DNA of 37,319 nucleotides from CAZHZT01 sp964537285 (GTDB lineage Bacteria; Bacteroidota; Bacteroidia; Chitinophagales; Saprospiraceae): assembly GCA_964537285.1 (NCBI GenBank), contig CAZHZT010000051.1, forward strand, positions 1 to 37,319, given 5' to 3'. The translations under genes and the position numbers were made by a program. The notes beneath the pieces were generated by a model that worked only from the letters and a program-made list of their open reading frames with translations, had not been told where the DNA came from and ran no database searches. Below, piece by piece: positions 31,656-37,319 of the stretch. Numbering within the stretch: position 1 is the stretch's first letter; the number at the start of each line of letters is the position of its first letter.

Positions 31656-32399
31656 ATGAACATTACATTCCGCATTTGGAGGCAAAATAACGCCAAGGTA
31701 AACGGAAGTTTCAAAGAATATCAAGTGGAAGGCTTGACAGAAGATATGTCTTTCCTGGAAGCTTTGGACTCTCTCAATGAACAACTGGTTTTGCAAGGTG
31801 AGCCTGTGATCGCCTACGAATACGATTGCCGGGAAGGAATCTGCGGGCAATGTGGCCTTTTTATTAATGGGCGTGCGCATGGTCCTCATAAGCACATTAC
31901 GACCTGCCAATTGCACATGCGTAGCTTTAAAGACGGAGATACAATCGTAGTGGAACCATGGCGTGCCAATGCATTTCCCATAATCAAAGATCTGATTGTA
32001 GATCGCTCTTCGTTTGACCGGATTATTGAGCAAGGGGCTTACATAAGTGCCAAAACAGGTACCGCCCCTGAAGCCAATGCTATACTTATTGGTAAAGAAA
32101 TTGCGGATAAAGCCATGGATGCTGCCGCTTGTATTGGCTGTGGAGCTTGTGTGGCTACCTGCAAGAACGCTTCGGCGGCGCTATTCACTTCGGCCAAGAT
32201 CAATCACCTCAATTCATTGCCCCAGGGAAAGCCTGAAGCCCATCAGCGTGTTCTGGCTATGACCAAGCAAATGGAAGCGGAAGGTTTTGGACATTGTTCC
32301 TTTACCGGAGCTTGTGAAGTAGAATGCCCTCAGGAAATATCAATTGCGAATATAGCAGAGATGAATGCCCGTATGATGGCTGCTAAGCTATTTGGGTAA
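31656..32399 (+). CDS. sdhB: Succinate dehydrogenase iron-sulfur subunit
   Basis: A 247-residue electron-transfer subunit with three Fe-S clusters. The [2Fe-2S] ligands are C58, C63 and C66 (CREGICGQC) with C84. The [4Fe-4S] ligands come from C159-IG-C162-GA-C165 with C169. The remaining cluster uses C214, C220 and C224 (HCSFTGACEVECP). It carries electrons from SdhA FAD to the haem and quinone of SdhC. It starts 7 bases after the sdhA stop, so it is in the same operon. The slightly short C-terminus is usual for the Bacteroidota type. Confidence 0.93.
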   Translation: MNITFRIWRQNNAKVNGSFKEYQVEGLTEDMSFLEALDSLNEQLVLQGEPVIAYEYDCREGICGQCGLFINGRAHGPHKHITTCQLHMRSFKDGDTIVVEPWRANAFPIIKDLIVDRSSFDRIIEQGAYISAKTGTAPEANAILIGKEIADKAMDAAACIGCGACVATCKNASAALFTSAKINHLNSLPQGKPEAHQRVLAMTKQMEAEGFGHCSFTGACEVECPQEISIANIAEMNARMMAAKLFG

Positions 32400-32465
32400 A
32401 CTTATTAGATTTGCTCTATCTCTTCTTTTGAAAGGCCGGTATATTCCATGGTTTTTTCAATGGGA

Positions 32466-33833
32466 TTATTTTATCCAAACCGCCTTTATATTCGTAAATT
32501 CCCGGATACCGTGATGAGAAAGTTCTCTACCGTATCCGCTCGTTTTTATGCCACCAAAGGGTAGGCGCGGATCTGATTTAACTAAGCCATTGACAAAACA
32601 GCAACCTGCTTCGATTTCTTCGCGTGCAATGGATTCGCCTCTCTTTAAATCTTGTGTAAAAATAGCCGAACCGAGGCCAAAATGGGAATCATTGGCTATT
32701 TTGATAGCTTCTGCTTCATCTTTCACTTTAACGATAGCTGCTACGGGGCCGAACAATTCTTCTTCATAAGCGGGCATTCCAGGTTTTATATTTTCCAGAA
32801 TGGTGGGCGGGTAAAAAAATCCGGTTTCATCAGGGATTTGTCCTCCAAGAAGGCATTTAGCGCCCATATTTACACTTTCTTCGACTTGCCGATGCAGGTT
32901 TTCCTGCAGGTCAGGTCTCGCTAGCGGTCCGAGAGTGGTGGATTCATCCAGCGGGTCACCGGCTTGGGCATTTTTCATTTGAGCTAAAAATTTAGACAGA
33001 AAATCTTCGTATACACTTTCTACTACTACAAATCTTTTCGCGCCGATACAGCTTTGACCTGAATTCAATAGTCTGCTTTTTACACATTGATCTACAGCCA
33101 GATCCAAATCAGCGTCTTCCAGGATGATGTAAGCATCGCTACCTCCCAGCTCAAGAACCGTTTTTTTAATGTGCTTTCCGGCGATGGAAGCTACCGCGCT
33201 TCCAGCCCTTCCGCTACCTGTTAGAGTAACTGCTTTTACAAAAGGGTTTTCGATGATACTTTCCACTAAGTCTACTTCAACAGGAAGGTTTAAGAAGCAA
33301 CCTTCCGGGAATCCAGCTTTCAGGAATATCTTTTCAATGGCATTGGCACATCCCTGAACATTGGGCGCGTGTTTTAATAGGCCTACATTTCCGGCCATTA
33401 AAGCAGGCGCAGCGAAACGGAATACCTGCCAGAAAGGAAAGTTCCAGGGCATGATCGCCAAAATGATGCCCAGCGGCCTGTAGCATGCATAGCTTTTCTG
33501 TGCATCAGTTTCTATGATCTCATCCTCCAGGAAGTTTGCGGCATTTTCGGCATAATAATCACATACCCAGGCGCATTTTTCGATTTCTGCTAAAGCTTCT
33601 TTGATGGTTTTACCCATTTCTTCGGTAATGATTTGGGCATATTCGTTTTTGTTGTGTTTTAAGACGGAAGCGACTTTGGTCATAAAGCGCGATCTGACTT
33701 CCATGCTCGATTGCCTCCAGTTTTGGAAACACTTCTGGGCGAGGTCAATTTTTTGAGTTAAAGCATTTGCATTTAAAGCAGGGTATTCCTTGATTAGTTG
33801 TTGTGTTGCTGGGTTGATGGATGTGAGAGGCAT
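32466..33833 (-). CDS. NAD(P)-dependent aldehyde dehydrogenase, succinate-semialdehyde type
   Basis: A 455-residue ALDH-superfamily enzyme. The general-base region is LELGGSDAYIILEDADLD, and the catalytic Cys is in NSGQSCIGAKRF. MPWNFPFWQVFRFAAPALMAGN is the cofactor-binding stretch, and the C-terminal PFGGIKTSGYGRELSHHGI closes the active site. The short N-terminus and overall pattern match the Sad/GabD-like group, which oxidises succinate semialdehyde to succinate; broader aldehyde use is possible. It is convergent with sdhB, 66 bases apart, which places a succinate-forming enzyme beside succinate dehydrogenase. Confidence 0.82.
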   Translation of the reverse strand: MPLTSINPATQQLIKEYPALNANALTQKIDLAQKCFQNWRQSSMEVRSRFMTKVASVLKHNKNEYAQIITEEMGKTIKEALAEIEKCAWVCDYYAENAANFLEDEIIETDAQKSYACYRPLGIILAIMPWNFPFWQVFRFAAPALMAGNVGLLKHAPNVQGCANAIEKIFLKAGFPEGCFLNLPVEVDLVESIIENPFVKAVTLTGSGRAGSAVASIAGKHIKKTVLELGGSDAYIILEDADLDLAVDQCVKSRLLNSGQSCIGAKRFVVVESVYEDFLSKFLAQMKNAQAGDPLDESTTLGPLARPDLQENLHRQVEESVNMGAKCLLGGQIPDETGFFYPPTILENIKPGMPAYEEELFGPVAAIVKVKDEAEAIKIANDSHFGLGSAIFTQDLKRGESIAREEIEAGCCFVNGLVKSDPRLPFGGIKTSGYGRELSHHGIREFTNIKAVWIK

Positions 33834-33922
33834 GAGAAAAGTTTATGTTTCTTAGAATGTCATTCAATTAGATAGTAAAAATGCTGTTTGATGTTACAAA
33901 TCAAAGCTTTTTTTAGGCTTTA

Positions 33923-34018
33923 GATGATTTCATTTGGTCGAAATTAATTTGGGAAGTCCTTAAAGCAGGCCTAACGGCCTGCTTTTTGTTCTTGAAACGT
34001 TTACCAAATGAAATCATC
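33923..34018. repeat. 96-bp inverted repeat with inner hairpin, MITE-like
   Basis: Perfect 16-base ends, gatgatttcatttggt (33923-33938) and accaaatgaaatcatc (34003-34018), enclose an inner hairpin aaagcaggcc-taac-ggcctgcttt (33962-33985) followed by T residues. It lies in the divergent region between the aldehyde dehydrogenase and the SH3 protein gene. No exact target duplication was seen. Confidence 0.6.
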
Positions 34019-34065
34019 CGGAACCTTTATTTAAAAGCTATAATGATAAAAATTTTTATCTAAAC

Positions 34066-34096
34066 TTGAAAGCCTGATTGAGAATATCTATTTTTG
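34066..34096 (+). promoter_or_regulatory. Promoter of the CarboxypepD_reg/SH3 operon
   Basis: TTG at 34066-34068 and TATTTTTG at 34089-34096 are 20 bases apart, an exact Bacteroidota arrangement. Transcription would start near 34102, leaving a leader of about 100 bases before ATG 34201. That leader holds a 25-codon ORF (34127-34204). Confidence 0.6.
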
Positions 34097-34200
34097 ACTA
34101 AACCTAATGGACAAATATGGAAAAGGATGAAAAAAGTGTTCATATCAACATACATCATTCCTCCGGAAGACAATATCGTGATCACCTTAAATCAAACAAA

Positions 34201-35082
34201 ATGAGAATTATACTGCTAGGTTTTTTATTGACCGGCTTCTACGCAGGTCAAGCTCAGTCGCTGATCCTCAAGGGCGTATTATTGAACGGGAAAACCCAGG
34301 AACCTATTTCGAATGCTAAATTATTCATTGTTGGTGGCGACAAGGAATATCAAACCTCTGATTTTGGCGAATATCGGCTGGACTTGTCGAAAGGAGAGGA
34401 CTTTGAAGTGGGAGATGAAATTGAAGTTTATATAAAACATGAAACTTATGGCTTCCACAAGGAACGAGTTCCCATTATGAAAAACCTGAGGTATGATATT
34501 GTTCTTCAACCCGAGAATATGGTGCGCATTAATGGAACCGTTCTGGACGAAGATACGAAGGACCCTATTCAGGGAATTGAAGTCCGGCTCGTTCCGGAAG
34601 AAAATCTGAGCTTCAGCGGATCGGAGAATGCACTTGTTTCACTCACCAATAAATATGGGGGTTATTCCTTTTTAATCAACAGGAGCTTGATCGGAAACCA
34701 GCGATATGCCAACTTAAAACTTTTTGATCCGATCAAAGAGCGGGGGTATAAATTCTATGATGATGTGGTTAGCATTTCTTCTTCACAGAAAATTTATTTG
34801 GAAAAGGAGCTTAAGATGATGAAGCCAAACAAAGAAGGTACTGAACCTCCCCTTACCCCAAATGGAGGTGTTAAGTACGGAAAGGTGGAGTTCAATAGTG
34901 GGCTAGGGGCGAAGGGCTTCGAGTTTAGGCCTTCCCCCAATGAGCGGGCTCCCGGAAAGGCGATTTATTCGGGGGACAAGGTGAAAATCCTGTCTAAAAA
35001 GAAATCAGAAGGGGAGGAGTGGCTTCAAGTTGAATATAAAGGTACCAAAGGATGGATCAAATCAAGGTATGTTCAAATTTAA
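34201..35082 (+). CDS. Secreted CarboxypepD_reg-like protein with C-terminal SH3 domain
   Basis: ATG at 34201 gives a 293-residue protein with signal peptide MRIILLGFLLTGFYAGQAQS. The frame is open to ATG 34117, but the 28 extra residues are polar and would bury the signal, so they are not used here. Two carboxypeptidase-regulatory-like beta-sandwich repeats follow: LKGVLLNGKTQEPISNAKLF and INGTVLDEDTKDPIQGIEVRL. The last ~60 residues form a bacterial SH3 domain (AIYSGDKVKILSKKKSEG, then KGTKGWIKSRYV). These domains suggest binding to cell-surface or wall components. A 20-base gap to the next gene indicates an operon. Confidence 0.75.
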   Translation: MRIILLGFLLTGFYAGQAQSLILKGVLLNGKTQEPISNAKLFIVGGDKEYQTSDFGEYRLDLSKGEDFEVGDEIEVYIKHETYGFHKERVPIMKNLRYDIVLQPENMVRINGTVLDEDTKDPIQGIEVRLVPEENLSFSGSENALVSLTNKYGGYSFLINRSLIGNQRYANLKLFDPIKERGYKFYDDVVSISSSQKIYLEKELKMMKPNKEGTEPPLTPNGGVKYGKVEFNSGLGAKGFEFRPSPNERAPGKAIYSGDKVKILSKKKSEGEEWLQVEYKGTKGWIKSRYVQI

Positions 35083-35102
35083 TTACTTAAAATACTAATG
35101 TT

Positions 35103-35564
35103 ATGAAAAATCAACTTTTTTTGTTTGTATTCATGATTACATCTTTTGGCCTTTCTGCTCAAGATTTTAAGCAGCAAGTTAAGTGTGGAGACCGGATACA
35201 GGCTAGTTTTAAAAATAACCACGAATTGCAGAGCTTTCTTATTGACTTAGATGGTGGAACTAATTTGAAGGTAAATACATTTGCGAAATTTGGAGACCAT
35301 TTAAAATACAATATTCAAATTTTGGCGCCTTCTGGCTTATTACTTAGTGAGAACAAGGCTTATAAAAGTGCTTTGCAGATTGAGTCCGGCATTGTACCTG
35401 GCACAGGCACCTATGCAGTTAATCCATACAACTACCCTTATGGGTCCCATACTGGACATTTGGGAGATTATGTCATAGAATTCACTTGTATAACCTACGA
35501 AGGTGAAATTATTTCACCGGATAATCAAAACAGCGAAGCTGAAGAAGGAGAGGGCGATAATTAA
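35103..35564 (+). CDS. Small secreted protein of unknown function
   Basis: A 153-residue protein with signal peptide (residues 1-19, ending GLSAQ). The body looks like a jelly-roll or pre-peptidase-C-like beta domain: FLIDLDGGTNLKVNTFAKFG, then YNIQILAPSGLLL and a TGHLGDYVIEFTC end. Such domains bind surfaces or glycans, but the match is weak. Two Cys residues (VKCGDR and EFTCIT) could pair. The tail is acidic (NSEAEEGEGDN). It is likely cotranscribed with the preceding SH3 protein and ends at the palindromic terminator 35595-35640. Confidence 0.6.
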   Translation: MKNQLFLFVFMITSFGLSAQDFKQQVKCGDRIQASFKNNHELQSFLIDLDGGTNLKVNTFAKFGDHLKYNIQILAPSGLLLSENKAYKSALQIESGIVPGTGTYAVNPYNYPYGSHTGHLGDYVIEFTCITYEGEIISPDNQNSEAEEGEGDN

Positions 35565-35594
35565 AAGTGGATATGAGATGCATTTATGTGTACC

Positions 35595-35640
35595 TGAGTG
35601 GACTTAGCTGTGAAGATTTCTTCACAGCTAAGTCCACTCA
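35595..35640. terminator. Long perfect hairpin terminator
   Basis: Arms of 22 bases (tgagtggacttagctgtgaa, then ga) enclose a 2-base tt centre, with no mismatch. It lies about 30 bases after the small secreted protein gene and before the methyltransferase gene. Confidence 0.8.
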
Positions 35641-35704
35641 TATATAAACCCGTCTGGCATCAACTTTTAGGTATTCAGCCTTCGTCATCATTGAATAATA
35701 TTAT

Positions 35705-36538
35705 ATGTTAAATAAACTAAACAAGCTAGGTACACTTTTCCAATTACTGCTAAAAGAACCCAAGCTGCTTCTAAAAATCCTTGAAGCGGATGAACGTTGG
35801 AAATTTTACTCGCAAAACAATGGATATCCTCCTGCATTGCCCGTTATTGACATTCAGCATCTGCTGCCAAGAGCAGAACTTTCCTTAAACACCTATTCCT
35901 TCCTGGACGGCGGGAGTCTAATCACAGACTTACTCCTCCTCAAAGCATTGGCGAAGCGCTTCGATGATTGCACTTACTTCGAAATTGGAACCTGGCGTGG
36001 CGAAAGTGTGTGTAATGTGGCGGATGTAGCGAAAGCGTGCTACACCTTGAACTTGCCCTCTGAAGAAATGCGCGCCTTTGGCCTTTCAGAATCGTACATT
36101 GATCAGTACGCCTTCTTCTCCAAAGATACTCCCAATATCATCCATCTGGAAGGAAATTCAAAGCACTTTGACTTTTCGTCCCTGGGCAAACAATTTGATT
36201 TGATTTTTATTGATGGCGATCATCACTATGAAATGGTGAAGAACGACACAGAGAAAGTATTTGCTCATTTAGTGCACGAAAACTCCATTGTGGTATGGCA
36301 TGATTATGCTTTTTCTCCCGAGAAAATTCGATATGAAGTCCTTTCTGGTATTTGGGAAGGAATACCGGAGGAATTGCGCACTCATTTATACCATGTATCC
36401 AATACTAAATGCGCAATATTTACAAGAGACTCTTTCCCGACCAGAGCATTTAAGGCTTATGAAAATCCTAAACTACGTTTTAAGGTAAGCACTAATTTAA
36501 ATCCAATGCCTCCTTCAGAAACTGGTTCCAATCGCTAG
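35705..36538 (+). CDS. Class I SAM-dependent methyltransferase
   Basis: A 277-residue cytoplasmic protein. The SAM-binding glycine-rich motif I is YFEIGTWRGESVCNVADVA (about residues 95-113). FDLIFIDGDHHYEMVKND (about 165-182) is the acidic post-motif, as in the Methyltransf_24 group that modifies sugars or small metabolites. The substrate is unknown. The N-terminal ~80 residues are helical and might bind the substrate. Its 3' end overlaps the convergent DUF2461 gene by 47 bases. It has no close operon partner; the terminator upstream isolates it. Confidence 0.78.
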   Translation: MLNKLNKLGTLFQLLLKEPKLLLKILEADERWKFYSQNNGYPPALPVIDIQHLLPRAELSLNTYSFLDGGSLITDLLLLKALAKRFDDCTYFEIGTWRGESVCNVADVAKACYTLNLPSEEMRAFGLSESYIDQYAFFSKDTPNIIHLEGNSKHFDFSSLGKQFDLIFIDGDHHYEMVKNDTEKVFAHLVHENSIVVWHDYAFSPEKIRYEVLSGIWEGIPEELRTHLYHVSNTKCAIFTRDSFPTRAFKAYENPKLRFKVSTNLNPMPPSETGSNR

Positions 36539-37166
36539 CAGAAGTATAATGTTCCATAATGAAATCGTCGAGGTCGGGGCGTAGCAGAGTATGGTTGTCT
36601 TCCAGATTGGCCGCAAAATAATACTGTTTGTTGAATATAAGCGGCTGAACTTGTGCTACTTCTTTGAATTCTTTCGGAAGTACTTTATTTCTTTCTCCCT
36701 TTACTTCGCCAAAATACTTTTTGAATGTAGGGTTGTCATTTAGCGTATTAACGCGTTCCGGTTCTCTGGCAATGGCCTGTCGGATTTTGTAAAGGCTTTC
36801 CTTGTCAGGCATGTAGCATCCACTTGCAATCATGGAGCCTTCAATACCCAGGTGAAAATAAAGACCGGGGTATTGCATGTTTTTGCGTCCATTGGGAGTA
36901 ATGGCTGCTCCCATGTGCAATTTGTAAGGTGTTTTATCTTTAGAAAAGCGGATATCTCTATTGATTCGGAATACGGCGTTTTTGGTCAGCAGATCTAGTT
37001 GTGGCTCGTGTTCTTTAACCCGCTCAATCATTTTATCCACGAAGGCATAGAAAGGTTCTTTTACAAATTGGGTGTAGCGCTTTTTATTTTCGTGGAACCA
37101 CTCTTTATGGTTATTCGAATACAGTTCTTTAAAGAAGTTGAGGTATTCCTGGGAGAAGTAGGCCAT
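36492..37166 (-). CDS. DUF2461 family protein
   Basis: A 224-residue cytoplasmic protein of the DUF2461 family, recognised by LNFFKELYSNNHKEWFHENKK at the N-terminus, FRINRDIRFSKDKTPYKLHM in the centre, and YPGLYFHLGIEGSMIASGCY. Length fits the family (about 220). The function is not known. The start ATG at 37166 is followed directly by the conserved region. The 3' end overlaps the convergent methyltransferase by 47 bases, encoding about 15 C-terminal residues of each. Confidence 0.85.
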   Translation of the reverse strand: MAYFSQEYLNFFKELYSNNHKEWFHENKKRYTQFVKEPFYAFVDKMIERVKEHEPQLDLLTKNAVFRINRDIRFSKDKTPYKLHMGAAITPNGRKNMQYPGLYFHLGIEGSMIASGCYMPDKESLYKIRQAIAREPERVNTLNDNPTFKKYFGEVKGERNKVLPKEFKEVAQVQPLIFNKQYYFAANLEDNHTLLRPDLDDFIMEHYTSASDWNQFLKEALDLN

Positions 37167-37200
37167 GGCTTATTTGTTTTTAGAATTTTAAACACTGGTA

Positions 37201-37240
37201 AACTATGAGTTATCCCGAGTTTTCGGGATAACTCATAGTT
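37201..37240. terminator. catgagt-family hairpin 5
   Basis: Perfect 18-base arms aactatgagttatcccga and tcgggataactcatagtt enclose a gttt loop. It is a compensated variant of the hairpins at 9327, 11543, 14590 and 18223. It lies upstream of the leftward DUF2461 gene, so it probably terminates a gene beyond the window. Confidence 0.7.
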
Positions 37241-37274
37241 GTGAAAAATCTTTACATAGATCTATTAATCAAAG

Positions 37275-37319
37275 CCTTATCTACTTTTTTCTTGATAAAA
37301 AAGTAGCAAAAAATCAAGG
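37275..37319. repeat. ccttgattttttgctac repeat, copy 2, cut by window end
   Basis: ccttatctacttttttcttg plus the complement of ccttgattttttgctac forms a stem around tcttgat. It is the inverted counterpart of the sequence at 18140-18178. It continues to the last base of the window. Confidence 0.55.

Noticed and set aside
34117..34200. 28-residue N-terminal extension of the SH3 protein
   Set aside because: It would place a polar stretch before a clear signal peptide; ATG 34201 is preferred.

Overview
The window is chromosomal DNA from a member of the Bacteroidota, most likely class Saprospiria (relatives of Lewinella, Haliscomenobacter or Phaeodactylibacter). The evidence is: promoters of the Bacteroidota type (TTG or TTTG at -33, TAnnTTTG at -7), no Shine-Dalgarno-like leaders, a secreted protein with an IPTL-CTERM tail, a TPR-histidine kinase with its regulator, a three-gene b-type succinate dehydrogenase operon, and intergenic spacers full of palindromes. 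No rRNA, tRNA or CRISPR array was seen. The genus assignment is inference.

Layout. 1-3570: a di-heme cytochrome c, a PepSY-like secreted protein and an NAD-dependent epimerase. 3635-6487: a 950-residue orphan protein. 6500-9311: a damaged region with a START-domain gene broken by an in-frame stop, an Rpn-family nuclease whose C-terminal module is tandemly duplicated, and a 5'-truncated M15-peptidase remnant. 9375-14190: an S41 peptidase, a cyclophilin, a broken ThiL/AIR-synthase-like fragment and aspartase. 14769-17818: a two-component operon read leftwards. 18258-20077: small secreted or helical proteins and a DUF2383 protein. 20164-22684: an operon (leftwards) of a secreted DUF2723-like protein, an ECF sigma factor and a membrane anti-sigma-like protein. 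22924-23674: an IPTL-CTERM protein whose signal peptide is split by a small inverted-repeat element. 23909-33833: peptidase E, alanine racemase, PEP carboxylase, sdhCAB and an aldehyde dehydrogenase. 34201-37166: a CarboxypepD_reg/SH3 secreted protein, a small secreted protein, a methyltransferase and a DUF2461 protein.

Metabolic theme. PEP carboxylase (oxaloacetate), aspartase (fumarate), succinate dehydrogenase and a succinate-semialdehyde-type dehydrogenase all feed or run the C4 part of the TCA cycle. Alanine racemase and peptidase E serve wall and peptide metabolism.

The most interesting signals are mobile and palindromic. (1) The Rpn gene seems to hold an internal start for a short C-terminal protein, and exactly that segment is repeated downstream as a stand-alone ORF with four instead of two 8-residue repeats. 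(2) An 89-bp element with an 8-bp target duplication sits at codon 5 of the IPTL-CTERM gene and supplies an in-frame substitute N-terminus. (3) Four copies of a ~111-bp hairpin MITE are present, one with an inverted core, and two have exact 8-bp target duplications. (4) Five terminator-like hairpins share a core and show compensatory base changes. (5) A 76-bp loopless perfect palindrome lies between ppc and sdhC.
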